Assembly (NCBI RefSeq): GCF_027571385.1
Contig: NZ_CP085636.1
Location: forward strand, 2,170,001-2,234,000
Length of the DNA: 64,000 bases
DNA from: Shewanella sp. MTB7
GTDB lineage: Bacteria; Pseudomonadota; Gammaproteobacteria; Enterobacterales; Shewanellaceae
Direction: 5' to 3'
Program-made: the position numbers and the translations under genes
Shown here: positions 1 through 9,775 of the stretch, piece after piece
Layout of the letters: the number at the start of each line of letters is the position of its first letter
Position numbering within the stretch: position 1 is the first letter of the stretch
Notes under the pieces: model-generated
What the model was told of the DNA's origin: nothing
The model's database searches: none
The model's input: the letters and a program-made list of their open reading frames with translations, nothing else

Positions 1-6
1 GAGCGG

Positions 7-750
7 ATGGACAAATTACTCTACGTCGCGATGAGCGGCGCTAAGCAGAATATGAATTCGCTTGCGGTTCGTGCGAACAACTTAGCCAATGCCAATACTG
101 ATGGTTTTAAAGCCAGTATGGCACAAGCCCGTTCGATGCAAGCCTTTGGTGAAGGTTTGCCAACCCGAGTATTTGCAATGACAGAGAGCCCATCGGCAGA
201 TTTTTCTTCTGGTCCGATTAAGACGACTGGACGGGATCTTGATATTGCCGTTAATGGCAGTGGTTGGATTGCTGTGCAAGGTGCCGACGGGGGTGAAGCA
301 TATACTCGTTCCGGGAGTTTAAGTTTTGATACCTCTGGTTTATTACGTAACGACAGAGGAAACCCAGTAATGGGGGATTCCGGTCCTATCGTACTACCGC
401 TTCCTATTGAGAAAGTTGAAATAGCTCAAGATGGCATTATTTCGGTAAGGCCATTAGGGGCAACAGCTGAAGTGATTGAAGAGGTGGGTCGAATTAAGTT
501 AGTTAACCCAGGCGATCAAAACATGATGAGAGGTGCTGATGGTCTATTCAGACAGATGTCAGGAGAGATAGCACCCGCAGATCCATTTGTTAGTGTTGAA
601 AGTGGCGCTGTTGAAGGCAGTAATGTGAATGCTGTCGATGAGATGGTGTCTTTGATTAGTATACAACGTCAATTTGAGATGCAAGTCAAAATGATGAAAA
701 CTGCTGAAGAGATGGACCAAGCATCAGCTTCGTTAATGCGCATTAGCTAG
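7..750 (+). CDS. flgF: FlgF, proximal rod protein
   Basis: Structural protein of the flagellar rod, assembled in the periplasm after export by the flagellar type III apparatus. The 247-residue product has the N-terminal rod/hook signature (ANNLANANTDGF near residues 24-35) and the matching C-terminal segment (VEGSNVNAVDEMVSLI) typical of the FlgF/FlgG/FlgE family; there is no cleavable signal peptide, as expected for a T3SS substrate. The start MDKLLYVAMSGA is the standard FlgF N-terminus; only six bases precede it here, with GAG as the tail of a ribosome site. It is followed 10 bp later by flgG, which fixes the assignment. The operon clearly begins upstream of the window. Confidence 0.96.
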   Translation: MDKLLYVAMSGAKQNMNSLAVRANNLANANTDGFKASMAQARSMQAFGEGLPTRVFAMTESPSADFSSGPIKTTGRDLDIAVNGSGWIAVQGADGGEAYTRSGSLSFDTSGLLRNDRGNPVMGDSGPIVLPLPIEKVEIAQDGIISVRPLGATAEVIEEVGRIKLVNPGDQNMMRGADGLFRQMSGEIAPADPFVSVESGAVEGSNVNAVDEMVSLISIQRQFEMQVKMMKTAEEMDQASASLMRIS

Positions 751-760
751 GAGATATATT

Positions 761-1549
761 ATGCATCCGGCGTTATGGATAAGTAAGACTGGGTTAGATG
801 CCCAGCAAACAGACATTTCAGTGATCTCCAATAATGTGGCTAATGCCAGTACCGTTGGCTATAAAAAAAGTCGTGCTGTTTTTGAAGACCTCTTATATCA
901 AACCGTCAATCAGGCTGGCGGTGTGAGCGCATCAAATACTAAGCTGCCTAACGGTCTTAATATTGGTGCGGGGACAAAAGTGGTTGCCACGCAAAAAGTG
1001 TTTACTCAAGGCAACATGCTCACCACTGATAACTCTTTAGATTTGATGGTTGAAGGGCCTGGTTTTTTTGACATCCAGTTACCAGATGGGACCGCAGCTT
1101 ATACCCGAAATGGACAATTTACCTTAGATGATACGGGGCAAATAGTGACTTCTGGTTCCGGTTACGTGGTTCAGCCCTCAATTACAATTCCGGATAATGC
1201 AACAGGTATTACGGTTTCTGCTGAGGGTGAAGTTTCAGTTAAAACGCCGGGTACTGCAGAGAGTCAGGTGGTTGGTCAGTTAACTATGTCCGACTTTATT
1301 AATCCAAGTGGATTAGATCCTATGGGTCAGAATTTATATACTGAAACGGGAGCCAGTGGCACACCCATTCAGGGAACTGCCTCGTTAGATGGTATGGGAG
1401 CCATTCGTCAGGGAGCATTGGAAACATCGAATGTTAATGTGACCGAAGAACTGGTGAACTTGATAGAGAGTCAACGTATTTATGAGATGAACTCTAAGGT
1501 TATCTCTGCTGTCGATCAAATGCTGTCATATGTTAATCAAAACTTGTAG
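761..1549 (+). CDS. flgG: FlgG, distal rod protein
   Basis: Distal rod subunit, the longest part of the flagellar drive shaft, crossing the peptidoglycan and the P and L rings. The 262-residue protein has the usual FlgG length, the N-terminal motif [17 protein letters not shown] and the C-terminal motif [25 protein letters not shown] that form the coiled-coil domain. The residue pattern after the N-terminal helix ([12 protein letters not shown]) is characteristic of FlgG rather than FlgF. A clear AGGAG ribosome site lies just before the start. It sits between flgF and flgH in the canonical order and is probably co-transcribed with them. Confidence 0.97.
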   Translation: MHPALWISKTGLDAQQTDISVISNNVANASTVGYKKSRAVFEDLLYQTVNQAGGVSASNTKLPNGLNIGAGTKVVATQKVFTQGNMLTTDNSLDLMVEGPGFFDIQLPDGTAAYTRNGQFTLDDTGQIVTSGSGYVVQPSITIPDNATGITVSAEGEVSVKTPGTAESQVVGQLTMSDFINPSGLDPMGQNLYTETGASGTPIQGTASLDGMGAIRQGALETSNVNVTEELVNLIESQRIYEMNSKVISAVDQMLSYVNQNL

Positions 1550-1559
1550 AGGCATCGAC

Positions 1560-2249
1560 ATGAATAAGTTATTGCTTTGGGGCATATTGATAATATTGTT
1601 TATGCCAGCATTAGTAGGCTGTAGTTCAACGGGGAGAAAACCCATTGCAGACGACCCTTATTATGCCCCGGTTTACCCAGAGGCTCCACCGACTAAAATT
1701 GCGGCAACAGGTTCAATGTACCAGGACAGTCGAGCATCTAGCCTCTATTCAGATATTAAAGCCTTGAAGGTGGGTGATATCATTACGGTGATCCTAATGG
1801 AGCAGACTCAAGCAAAGAAAAGTGCTAACAATGAGATTAAAAAAGGCACGGACTTAAGTTTGGATCCTATCTATGCAGGTGGTGGTAATATTACGATTGG
1901 TGGGCAACCTATCGATTTGAAATATTCAGACAGTATGAACACTAAACGGCAATCTGATGCAGATCAAAGTAATAGCTTATCTGGCAGTATCTCCGCAAAT
2001 GTAATGCAGGTATTGAATAATGGCAATTTAGTCATTCGTGGCGAAAAATGGATAAGCATTAATAACGGTGATGAGTTTGTACGCCTTACTGGTGTTGTTC
2101 GTTCACAGGATATACGTCCAGATAATACTATCGACTCTCCACGCGTCGCCAATGCACGGATCCAGTACAGTGGAACGGGGACCTTTGCCGAGGTTCAAAA
2201 AGTGGGCTGGTTAAGCTCTTTCTTTATGGGCAGTTGGTGGCCTTTCTAA
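1560..2249 (+). CDS. flgH: FlgH, flagellar L-ring lipoprotein
   Basis: Outer-membrane lipoprotein that forms the L ring around the distal rod. The chosen start gives [10 protein letters not shown], a hydrophobic signal segment and the lipobox LVGC with the acylated Cys at residue 21; an in-frame start 30 bases upstream would overlap flgG and spoil the signal peptide. Length is 229 residues, normal for FlgH. The C-terminal half ([15 protein letters not shown], then the RPDNTIDS segment) matches the family's conserved core. It follows flgG by 10 bp and is followed by flgI after 11 bp. Confidence 0.96.
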   Translation: MNKLLLWGILIILFMPALVGCSSTGRKPIADDPYYAPVYPEAPPTKIAATGSMYQDSRASSLYSDIKALKVGDIITVILMEQTQAKKSANNEIKKGTDLSLDPIYAGGGNITIGGQPIDLKYSDSMNTKRQSDADQSNSLSGSISANVMQVLNNGNLVIRGEKWISINNGDEFVRLTGVVRSQDIRPDNTIDSPRVANARIQYSGTGTFAEVQKVGWLSSFFMGSWWPF

Positions 2250-2260
2250 GGGGAATGAAA

Positions 2261-3352
2261 ATGAAACTTAAACTATTTTATCTATTTGTTTTGCTGTTAG
2301 TTTCAGGTACTAGTCAAGCACAGAGGATAAAGGATATTGCCAATGTCCAAGGTGTGAGAACGAACCAATTGATAGGTTATGGCTTAGTTGTCGGTTTGCC
2401 TGGAACTGGCGAGAAAACAACTTACACAGAACAAACCTTTAAAACTATGCTGAAAAATTTCGGCATTAATTTGCCGGATAACCTAAGGCCAAAAATTAAA
2501 AATGTTGCCGTGGTCGCGGTTAGTGCTGAAATGCCCGCATTTATTAAACCAGGTCAAACTCTTGACGTTACGGTTTCAAGTTTAGGAGAGGCGAAAAGTT
2601 TGCGAGGAGGCACATTACTGCAAACTTTCCTCAAAGGGGTTGACGGCAATGTGTATGCCATTGCGCAGGGAAGTATGGTTGTCAGTGGCTTTAGTGCTGA
2701 GGGGTTGGACGGGTCTAAAGTAATTCAAAATACACCGACAGTGGGTCGTATTCCTAACGGTGGAATTGTGGAAAGAACCGTGATCACACCATTTTCAACG
2801 GGTGATCACCTCACATTTAACCTGCGCCGTGCAGACTTTTCGACGGCGAAGAGATTAGCCGATGCCATTAATGAACTGCTTGGTCCAGGAATGGCGAGGC
2901 CTCTGGATGCCGCATCAGTTCAAGTCAGTGCACCAAGGGATGTTTCACAACGTGTTTCCTTTCTTGCCACTCTTGAGAATATTCAAGTAGAACCCGCCAC
3001 TGAATCGGCAAAAGTGATCGTAAACTCGCGTACAGGCACGATAGTTGTCGGTAAAGGTGTTCGTTTGCTGCCTGCGGCGGTGACTCACGGTGGTCTGACG
3101 GTGACGATTGCTGAAGCCACTCAGGTTTCGCAACCCAATCCTCTGGCTGGCGGGCAAACAGTGGTGACGGCTAATAGTACTGTGGATGTCGAAGAGGAAG
3201 ACAGCCGTATGTTTATGTTCAATCCCGGTACGACTCTCGATGAGTTGGTCAGGGCGGTTAATTTGGTCGGAGCTGCACCATCGGATGTGCTCGCGATATT
3301 AGAAGCATTGAAAGTTGCCGGAGCCTTACATGGCGAGCTCATTATAATCTAA
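2261..3352 (+). CDS. flgI: FlgI, flagellar P-ring protein
   Basis: Periplasmic P-ring subunit, exported by Sec and assembled around the rod in the peptidoglycan layer. The 363-residue product starts [20 protein letters not shown], a classical signal peptide cleaved near residue 20, followed by the family start [21 protein letters not shown]. An AGGGG ribosome site lies 7 bases before this ATG; the TTG at 2234 and the ATG at 2255 are less well placed. The C-terminus ([31 protein letters not shown], quoted in part) is diagnostic. It is separated from flgJ by 181 bp that hold a hairpin and a sigma-54 promoter. Confidence 0.96.
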   Translation: MKLKLFYLFVLLLVSGTSQAQRIKDIANVQGVRTNQLIGYGLVVGLPGTGEKTTYTEQTFKTMLKNFGINLPDNLRPKIKNVAVVAVSAEMPAFIKPGQTLDVTVSSLGEAKSLRGGTLLQTFLKGVDGNVYAIAQGSMVVSGFSAEGLDGSKVIQNTPTVGRIPNGGIVERTVITPFSTGDHLTFNLRRADFSTAKRLADAINELLGPGMARPLDAASVQVSAPRDVSQRVSFLATLENIQVEPATESAKVIVNSRTGTIVVGKGVRLLPAAVTHGGLTVTIAEATQVSQPNPLAGGQTVVTANSTVDVEEEDSRMFMFNPGTTLDELVRAVNLVGAAPSDVLAILEALKVAGALHGELIII

Positions 3353-3381
3353 TCTTAATTAGAATCATTATCTTCCAATCT

Positions 3382-3409
3382 AAAGGCTTAGTTTATCGAC
3401 TAGGCCTTT
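3382..3409 (+). terminator. hairpin after flgI
   Basis: The arms AAAGGCTTAGT and ACTAGGCCTTT pair over 11 positions (one G-U) around a 6-base loop. The run of T after it is poor, so it may be a weak terminator or a stabilising 3' hairpin. Its place just before a new promoter fits the end of the flgF-flgI transcript. Confidence 0.5.
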
Positions 3410-3467
3410 AATGTTTCTGAAGGAGAGATTTTAAGAACATTAACAGGACGAGAATTATCTTAGATAA

Positions 3468-3484
3468 CTGGTATGTCTTTTGCA
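3468..3484 (+). promoter_or_regulatory. sigma-54 promoter for flgJ
   Basis: The sequence TGGTATGTCTTTTGCA (3469-3484) has GG and GC exactly 10 bases apart, the -24/-12 spacing of sigma-54 promoters, and matches the consensus TGGCAC-N5-TTGCW well. Transcription would start near 3495, about 40 bases before flgJ. It implies that flgJ and flgKL can be transcribed separately from the rod and ring genes, probably with FlrC or FlrA as activator (inference). Confidence 0.75.
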
Positions 3485-3533
3485 TTATGTAGTTATAAAC
3501 GTCTATTTATTGTCGCAATAGCTGGAATACATT

Positions 3534-4541
3534 ATGGAAAAGCTGTCAAATTCTTCTCACTTTTTGGACCTTGGAGGTCTAGATTCCCTTAGAGCTAAAG
3601 CCCAAAAAAATGATAAGGCAGCTTTGAAAGAGGTCGCTCAACAGTTTGAAGGTATTTTTGTACAGATGCTAATGAAAAGTATGCGTGAAGCTAATGCTGC
3701 TTTTGAATCTGACAGCCCAATGAATAGTCAGTACACCAAGTTTTATGAACAGATGCATGATCAACAGATGTCTTTGAATCTCTCGGATAAAGGGATGTTA
3801 GGGCTCGCAGATTTGATGATACAGCAGCTTTCTCCAGAGACCAGCAAGGTTACTCCTTCATCGGTATTACGTAATGATGGCAATCTTGGTGGCGGTATTG
3901 AGCAGACGATGGTGATGAGTCGTGTTGCAAGATCTGAGTCTCAATCCAGCCCACAATCTGAGTCCCATAAGAAAGCGGCAAGTGATCCGCTACAAACTGT
4001 CTTATCAGGCAAACAATTGCCGTCAGAGGTGCCATATTCGAATATGACATTCAATGACCGCAATGACTTTGTGGCTCAACTTTATCCCCATGCCCAAAAA
4101 GCTGCTGCTGCATTGGGAACTCAAGCCGAAGTACTCATCGCTCAATCTGCGTTGGAGACAGGCTGGGGCCAGAAGATGGTGAAACGACCCAGCGGCGATT
4201 CAAGCAATAATTTATTTAACATCAAGGCTGATAATCGTTGGCAGGGAAATAAAGCCGCAGTCAAAACGTTAGAGTTCGACCAAGGGATCGCTGTACAACA
4301 AAGAGCTGATTTTCGTGTGTACGATAATATTAAACAAAGTTTTGATGACTTTGTGAGCTTCATCTCTGAAGGACCTCGCTATCAAGAGGCAATGAAGAAA
4401 GCAGCCAATCCAAATGAATTTATAAAGGCGTTACAAGATGCTGGTTATGCCACTGATCCGAAATATGCAGACAAGGTGATGAAGGTAATGAAGTCGCTTT
4501 CTTCAGAGATACAAGCAGTTTTACCTAGGGAAGCACAATGA
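3534..4541 (+). CDS. flgJ: FlgJ, rod cap and peptidoglycan hydrolase
   Basis: Bifunctional rod-capping protein. Residues 1 to about 100 form the rod-cap domain (LKEVAQQFEGIFVQMLMKSM). Residues about 175-325 form a glucosaminidase-type hydrolase with the motif AQSALETGWG, whose Glu208 is the expected catalytic acid, followed by NLFNIKAD. The linker (residues 100-165) is rich in Ser and Gln. The length of 335 residues is that of the two-domain FlgJ of gammaproteobacteria. The start is preceded only by a weak GGAA. It likely begins a unit with flgK and flgL from the sigma-54 promoter just upstream. Confidence 0.95.
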   Translation: MEKLSNSSHFLDLGGLDSLRAKAQKNDKAALKEVAQQFEGIFVQMLMKSMREANAAFESDSPMNSQYTKFYEQMHDQQMSLNLSDKGMLGLADLMIQQLSPETSKVTPSSVLRNDGNLGGGIEQTMVMSRVARSESQSSPQSESHKKAASDPLQTVLSGKQLPSEVPYSNMTFNDRNDFVAQLYPHAQKAAAALGTQAEVLIAQSALETGWGQKMVKRPSGDSSNNLFNIKADNRWQGNKAAVKTLEFDQGIAVQQRADFRVYDNIKQSFDDFVSFISEGPRYQEAMKKAANPNEFIKALQDAGYATDPKYADKVMKVMKSLSSEIQAVLPREAQ

Positions 4542-4584
4542 AAACTCTGTTTATCATTATCCAGCAGCTTAGGAGTGCCAAGTA

Positions 4585-6513
4585 ATGGGTATGGATCTTC
4601 TTAATATCGCACGGACCGGTGTGTTGGCTGCTCAGTCTCAACTAGCAGTGACCAGTAATAATATTACTAACGCCAATACTCAAGGCTATCACAGGCAAGT
4701 CGCAGAACAATCCAGTCTAGATAATCAACAACTTGGTGGCAATTTCTATGGTGCTGGAACCTACATCTCTGATGTTAAACGTATTTATAACGATTATGCA
4801 GCCAGAGAGCTGAGAATAGGTCAAACCAGTGTTAGTGGGGCTCAGACCTCTCAAGTTAAGTTAAATGAGTTGGATCAACTATTTTCACAAATTGGTAAGT
4901 CTGTTCCTCAAGGTCTTAATGATCTATTTGCTGGATTAAATAGTTTAGCGGATCTTCCTGATGATCTTGGGATCAGAGGGAGCGTATTAGGTTCGGCAAA
5001 TCAGCTTGCCAGTGGTTTGAATCAGATGCAATCTCATTTAGATGGCCAGATGAAACAAACTAATGATCAGATCTCTGGTATCACCGACCGTATTAATGAG
5101 ATCGGTAAAGAGTTAGGTCATATAAATCAGGAGTTAATGAAGTCCCAAGGCGAGGACATGAGCTTACTAGACAAACAAGATGCTTTGATTCAGGAGTTGA
5201 GTCAGTACTCACAAGTTAACGTGATCCCTTTAGATACCGGGGCAAAAAGCGTCATGTTAGGGGGGGCTGTGATGTTAGTCTCCGGTGAAGTGTCTATGTC
5301 AATCGGGACAACTGTGGGTGATCCATATCCTGGAGAGTTGAGAGTGACGAGTTCTGCAGGTTCGGCGACCATGGTGATTGACCCTACACAGATGGGTGGT
5401 CAGCTTGGTGCTTTATTTGAGTTTCGTGATGATACGTTAGTACAAGCTCAACTTGAAATAGGCCAACTTGCTTTAGGTGTCGCGGATGCATTTAATCAAG
5501 CCCAGTCTCAAGGGTTTGATCTCTCAGGTGCGCTGGGTAAAAATATCTTTACTGATATTAATGACCCTAGTATGTCAGTTGGCCGTGTCGGTGGGTTTGG
5601 TACCAATACAGGGAATGTAAACCTTAGGGTTAACATTGATGATACTTCCGCATTAAACGGGTCAAGTTATGATCTGACTTTTACCACTCCTGCAACATAC
5701 GAGCTTAAAGATACGAGCACAGGTGTCGTCACGCCGCTGATTTTAAATGGCACTCAACTTGATGGTGGTGATGGTTTTTCGATTCACATCGATTCAGGTG
5801 CGTTTGCCGATGGTGATAAATTTGAAATTCGCCCTTCGGCGGGGGCTGCAGCAGGTATAAAAGTTGAGATGACCGATCCGAAAGGGATCGCCGCTGCCGG
5901 CCCGAATATTACTGTCGGAGCCGCTAACTCTGGAAATACTCAGGTTGAAATTGTCAGCATAGATAGAAATAACGCCAATCTTCCTCTGACTGGATCTGAG
6001 CTGACGTATCAGATAGACCCAGTCGGCAATACTTTTACCGTATTCGATGCATCCGGTACGTTAGTGAGTGCTGCAGCGCCTTATACACCACCGACAATCA
6101 CCAGTAATGGTTTTAGTTTCAATGTTAACACTACATCCACATCTACAGAGAGTTTCACATTTGATTTCGCTTTTGCCGAAGGGGATAACAGCAATGCTGT
6201 GGCAATGGCCAAACTTAGTGAAGCTAAATTGATGAACACTGGTGGCTCTAATACTAGTGGCTCAACATTAGCTGATGTATATGAAGGCACTAAATTAGTT
6301 ATCGGCGGTAAAGCCAAGGCCGCATCGGTAGCCGTTGGATCGGCCGAAGCTGTGTTTTCTCAAGCTTACAATCGAGTCCAGAGTGAGTCAGGAGTTAACC
6401 TTGATGAAGAAGCTGGCAACTTAATTCGATTTCAACAAGCTTATCAAGCGTCAGCAAGAATCATGACCACAGCTTCAGAGATTTTCGACACTTTATTTAA
6501 TTCAGTTCGATAG
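4585..6513 (+). CDS. flgK: FlgK, hook-filament junction protein 1
   Basis: Hook-associated protein 1, the first junction zone between hook and filament. The 642-residue protein starts MGMDLLNIARTGVLAAQSQL with the NNITNANTQGYHRQ motif shared with rod and hook proteins, and ends with the matching helix (GVNLDEEAGNLIRFQQAYQ). The variable middle (about residues 340-540) is rich in Thr, Ser and Gly, as is usual. An AGGAG site lies 10 bases before the ATG. It follows flgJ by 43 bp and precedes flgL by 11 bp. Confidence 0.96.
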   Translation: MGMDLLNIARTGVLAAQSQLAVTSNNITNANTQGYHRQVAEQSSLDNQQLGGNFYGAGTYISDVKRIYNDYAARELRIGQTSVSGAQTSQVKLNELDQLFSQIGKSVPQGLNDLFAGLNSLADLPDDLGIRGSVLGSANQLASGLNQMQSHLDGQMKQTNDQISGITDRINEIGKELGHINQELMKSQGEDMSLLDKQDALIQELSQYSQVNVIPLDTGAKSVMLGGAVMLVSGEVSMSIGTTVGDPYPGELRVTSSAGSATMVIDPTQMGGQLGALFEFRDDTLVQAQLEIGQLALGVADAFNQAQSQGFDLSGALGKNIFTDINDPSMSVGRVGGFGTNTGNVNLRVNIDDTSALNGSSYDLTFTTPATYELKDTSTGVVTPLILNGTQLDGGDGFSIHIDSGAFADGDKFEIRPSAGAAAGIKVEMTDPKGIAAAGPNITVGAANSGNTQVEIVSIDRNNANLPLTGSELTYQIDPVGNTFTVFDASGTLVSAAAPYTPPTITSNGFSFNVNTTSTSTESFTFDFAFAEGDNSNAVAMAKLSEAKLMNTGGSNTSGSTLADVYEGTKLVIGGKAKAASVAVGSAEAVFSQAYNRVQSESGVNLDEEAGNLIRFQQAYQASARIMTTASEIFDTLFNSVR

Positions 6514-6524
6514 GGGAGGAGAAT

Positions 6525-7715
6525 ATGAGAATTTCAACTTCACAGATGTTTAACCAAACTATCAATAGCGTGTTAGATAAGCAAACGTCTACGAGTAAGA
6601 TTTTAGATCAGCTTTCGAGTGGTAAAAGAGTTAATACAGCGGGGGATGATCCTGTTGCCTCCCTTGGTATCGATAATCTGAATCAGCAAAATGCCTTAGT
6701 CGATCAATTTATGAAAAATATCGACTATGCCAATAATCGTCTTAGTTTGAGTGAAAGTAAACTGGGCACTGCTGAAACATTAGTGGCTTCAACACGAGAG
6801 CAAGTGATCCGTGCAATCAATGGTGGTATGTCGACTTCAGAGCGGCAAATGATTGCCGATGAGTTGCGTGGCACTTTAGAAGAGCTTCTTGCTGTAGCGA
6901 ATACTAGAGATGAATCAGGTAATTATATTTTTGGTGGTAATCAAACTGGTCAGCAGCCTTTTGCTTTTGATAACGCAGGAGATATCGTATACAGCGGTGA
7001 CAATGGAGCACGTCAATCCGTTATTGCGTCTGGAGTGACGGTCGCGACAAACATTCCTGGTGACACGGCATTTATGAATGCACCTAGTGGACTGGGAGAT
7101 TACAGCGCCAATTATCTGGCTAGTCAAGTGGGTGATTTTTCAGTAGATAGTGCAAAAATCACCAGTCAAGCTACTTATGTTGAAGATACTTATACCTTCA
7201 CTATGGTTGGAGCAAATCTTGAAGTTAGGGATTCAAGTTCTGCTTTAGTGACGACGGAAGTCGGTTTCGATCCTGCTAATCCAGTCTCTTTCAATGGTAT
7301 GGAAGTGAAGTTAGATGGCTTGCCAGCGAATGGCGATAGCTTTTCAATTACGCCTCAATCAGAGGTGAGTATTTTTGACACCATAAATCAAGCGATTGCC
7401 TTAATCGAAGATGCAAATAAAGTGAATACACCGCAAGGTGTATCTGAGTTGGCACAGATATTGAATAATATTGATAGTGGTGTCAATCAATTAAGTATTG
7501 CTCGAAGCGAAACAGGGAACAGCCTAAAAAGCTTAGACAGTTACAGTACGCAACATGTAGAGGAAAAGTTAGTGAATAGCTCGACTCTCTCTATGTTGGA
7601 AGACCTTGATTACGCATCGGCGATTACGGAGTTTGAGAAACAGCAGTTGGCTTTAAATGCAGTTTCAAGTGTGTTTAGCAAAGTAGGGTCTGTTTCACTG
7701 TTCGATTATATATAG
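6525..7715 (+). CDS. flgL: FlgL, hook-filament junction protein 3
   Basis: Second junction protein, linking FlgK to flagellin. The 396-residue product has the flagellin-like N-terminus (MRISTSQMFNQTINSVLDKQ, then QLSSGKRVNTAGDDPVASL) and the C-terminal helix ending in SVFSKVGSVSLFDYI, both typical of FlgL. It is longer than the enterobacterial protein because of an extra central domain (about residues 190-270). A GGGGAGGAG ribosome site precedes it. It is the last gene before the flagellins. Confidence 0.95.
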   Translation: MRISTSQMFNQTINSVLDKQTSTSKILDQLSSGKRVNTAGDDPVASLGIDNLNQQNALVDQFMKNIDYANNRLSLSESKLGTAETLVASTREQVIRAINGGMSTSERQMIADELRGTLEELLAVANTRDESGNYIFGGNQTGQQPFAFDNAGDIVYSGDNGARQSVIASGVTVATNIPGDTAFMNAPSGLGDYSANYLASQVGDFSVDSAKITSQATYVEDTYTFTMVGANLEVRDSSSALVTTEVGFDPANPVSFNGMEVKLDGLPANGDSFSITPQSEVSIFDTINQAIALIEDANKVNTPQGVSELAQILNNIDSGVNQLSIARSETGNSLKSLDSYSTQHVEEKLVNSSTLSMLEDLDYASAITEFEKQQLALNAVSSVFSKVGSVSLFDYI

Positions 7716-7750
7716 ACCTCAATATTGAACCTATAAATCAATTTAATTTA

Positions 7751-7769
7751 GCCAAGGTGCAATCTTGGC
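7751..7769 (+). terminator. hairpin between flgL and flaA
   Basis: The arms GCCAAG and CTTGGC enclose an 8-base loop. The following bases (CTTGTACT) are only moderately T-rich. It could be a weak terminator of the flgJKL unit or a 5' hairpin of the flaA message, which starts 25 bases further on. Confidence 0.4.
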
Positions 7770-7793
7770 CTTGTACTAAAAGAGGAAGTCAAA

Positions 7794-8615
7794 ATGGCTA
7801 TTACAGTTAATACGAATGTGACATCATTGAAAGCGCAGAAAAACCTGAATACATCCAGTAGTAATCTAGCTACGTCAATGGAACGTTTATCCAGTGGGTT
7901 GAAGATTAACAGTGCAAAAGATGATGCGGCAGGTCTTGCTATTTCAAACCGTCTAAACTCCCAAGTTCGTGGTTTGGAAGTAGGCATGCGAAACGCTAAC
8001 GATGCAATCTCTATTGCACAAATTGCTGAAGGCGCGATGCAAGAGCAAACTAATATGCTTCAGCGCATGCGTGATTTGACCATTCAGTCTGAAAACGGTG
8101 CAAACAGTACAGACGATTTAGTCGCGCTAAAGGCTGAAATGGATCAATTGGTGACAGAAATTGATAATATCGGAACCAGTACGGCTTTTGGTAATACAAA
8201 GCTGATGCAAGGTGGTTTTTCAGCGGGCAAAAATTTCCAGGTTGGTCATCAAGATGGTGAAGATGTCAAAATTACTGTTAAGAAGACAGATAAGACCACA
8301 CTTTCCGTTGCCGCACTCAATAATGCCACGTCAGCAAACCGTGCATCGTCATTAGCTGCCATCGATAAAGCCATTAAAACCATCGATACTCAACGAGCTG
8401 ATCTTGGTGCGGTGCAGAATCGTTTAGCACATAACATCAGCAACAGTGCCAACACCCAAGCTAACGTTGCCGATGCCAAAAGTCGTATTGTAGATGTCGA
8501 TTTCGCTAAAGAAACAGCGACGATGACGAAAAACCAGGTACTGCAACAAACGGGTTCAGCGATGCTTGCTCAGGCGAACCAACTGCCACAGGTAGCACTT
8601 TCTCTTTTAGGGTAA
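7794..8615 (+). CDS. flaA: FlaA, flagellin
   Basis: Filament subunit of 273 residues. The N-terminal D0/D1 region ([20 protein letters not shown], then [19 protein letters not shown]) and the C-terminal D1/D0 region ([39 protein letters not shown]) are complete, with only a small central domain, as in short Shewanella flagellins. It is about 90% identical by eye to flaB next door; differences cluster around residues 100-200. An AGAGGAAG ribosome site precedes it. Unlike flaB I find no convincing sigma-28 promoter, so it may be read from upstream or from a divergent promoter. A strong terminator follows. Confidence 0.95.
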   Translation: MAITVNTNVTSLKAQKNLNTSSSNLATSMERLSSGLKINSAKDDAAGLAISNRLNSQVRGLEVGMRNANDAISIAQIAEGAMQEQTNMLQRMRDLTIQSENGANSTDDLVALKAEMDQLVTEIDNIGTSTAFGNTKLMQGGFSAGKNFQVGHQDGEDVKITVKKTDKTTLSVAALNNATSANRASSLAAIDKAIKTIDTQRADLGAVQNRLAHNISNSANTQANVADAKSRIVDVDFAKETATMTKNQVLQQTGSAMLAQANQLPQVALSLLG

Positions 8616-8628
8616 CGTGGCATACCAT

Positions 8629-8664
8629 AAAGCGACTCGCATATGTAAGTATGGAGTCGCTTTT
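8629..8664 (+). terminator. rho-independent terminator of flaA
   Basis: The arms AAAGCGACTC and GAGTCGCTTT are perfectly complementary, enclose 15 bases, and are followed by a T-run (TTTTAGTT). Placed 14 bases after the flaA stop codon, this should insulate flaA from flaB. Confidence 0.85.
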
Positions 8665-8742
8665 AGTTATCTGTTTTATCAATTATTTCTTCTGTTCATT
8701 TGTTATGATTTATTTTATTTTTACTTTTTTATCAAAAAAGAT

Positions 8743-8769
8743 TAAAGATAAAAAATCCTCTGCCGTTAA
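8743..8769 (+). promoter_or_regulatory. sigma-28 (FliA) promoter for flaB
   Basis: TAAAGATA, 11 bases, then GCCGTTAA: the exact spacing and nearly the exact letters of the FliA consensus (TAAAGTTT-N11-GCCGATAA). Transcription would start near 8777, leaving a leader of about 70 bases before flaB. This makes flaB a late, FliA-dependent gene, and fliA itself lies at 35241 in this window. Confidence 0.85.
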
Positions 8770-8847
8770 ATATACTGTAACCCAAATGCTCCGCCTGGCT
8801 AAGAAGACAGGCAACGTTTCAAGCCAGGTATAAAGAGGAAACAAATT

Positions 8848-9666
8848 ATGGCTATTACAGTAAATACGAACGTCACATCACTGAAAGCACAGAAAAACCT
8901 TAATAGTTCTAGTGGTAATTTAGCCACCTCTATGGAGCGTTTATCAAGCGGCTTACGTATTAACAGCGCAAAAGATGATGCGGCAGGTCTAGCGATTTCA
9001 AACCGTCTTAATAGTCAAGTTCGTGGCCTCGAAGTCGGTATGCGTAACGCAAATGATGCAATCTCAATTGCTCAAATTGCAGAAGGCGCGATGCAAGAAC
9101 AGACTAACATGCTACAACGTATGCGTGACTTGACTGTTCAGGCTGAAAACGGTGCAAACAGTACAGATGATATTGCAGCATTAAAAGCTGAAATGGATCA
9201 GCTTGTAAATGAAATCAATGATATTGGTACTAATACCGCTTTTGGTAATACCAAATTGATGACTGGTGGTTTCTCTGCGGGTAAAAATTTCCAGGTTGGT
9301 CACCAAGATGGTGAAGATATTAAAATTACCGTTAAGAAAACGGATAAAGTTTCATTGTCAGTTGGGGCTCTTGTTCTAGCAACGTCGGCTAACCGAGCTT
9401 CAGCTCTAGGTGCTATAGATAAAGCCATTAAGACCATTGATACTCAACGTGGTGACTTAGGTGCGATTCAAAACCGTCTTGCTCATAACATCAGTAACAG
9501 TGCAAATACTCAGGCAAACGTAGCCGATGCTAAGAGCCGAATTGTAGATGTGGATTTTGCAAAAGAGACGTCTGCAATGACCAAGAATCAGGTATTGCAA
9601 CAAACAGGCTCAGCTATGCTAGCTCAGGCTAACCAGTTACCTCAAGTTGCTCTATCACTACTATAA
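8848..9666 (+). CDS. flaB: FlaB, flagellin
   Basis: Second flagellin, 272 residues, nearly the same as FlaA: N-terminus [20 protein letters not shown] and C-terminus ending LPQVALSLL. It differs from FlaA at scattered positions, mainly around residues 95-200 (for example LSVGALVLA instead of LSVAALNNA). In Shewanella the downstream flagellin generally makes most of the filament (known for the genus; inferred here). It has its own sigma-28 promoter, an AAAGAGGAAAC ribosome site and its own terminator, so it forms a single-gene unit. Confidence 0.95.
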   Translation: MAITVNTNVTSLKAQKNLNSSSGNLATSMERLSSGLRINSAKDDAAGLAISNRLNSQVRGLEVGMRNANDAISIAQIAEGAMQEQTNMLQRMRDLTVQAENGANSTDDIAALKAEMDQLVNEINDIGTNTAFGNTKLMTGGFSAGKNFQVGHQDGEDIKITVKKTDKVSLSVGALVLATSANRASALGAIDKAIKTIDTQRGDLGAIQNRLAHNISNSANTQANVADAKSRIVDVDFAKETSAMTKNQVLQQTGSAMLAQANQLPQVALSLL

Positions 9667-9698
9667 TATTAACTAAAGATTAGTTGATGATATAGTTG

Positions 9699-9736
9699 AA
9701 AGGGAGGTTCGGTTACGGATCTCCCTTTGTTCTTTT
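9699..9736 (+). terminator. rho-independent terminator of flaB
   Basis: The arms AAAGGGAG and CTCCCTTT are perfect complements around a 14-base loop and are followed by GTTCTTTTT. It lies 33 bases after the flaB stop. Confidence 0.85.
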
Positions 9737-9775
9737 TAGGACAGTGAAGTTATTTGGTGAGAGGAGAATATAGTT

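Noticed and set aside
7716-7793. sigma-28 promoter for flaA
   Set aside because: TAAA and GCC occur, but with a 13-base gap instead of 15 and a poor -10 box.
8651-8833. 60-codon frame between flaA and flaB
   Set aside because: It runs through the flaA terminator and the flaB sigma-28 promoter, has no ribosome site and no recognisable domain.
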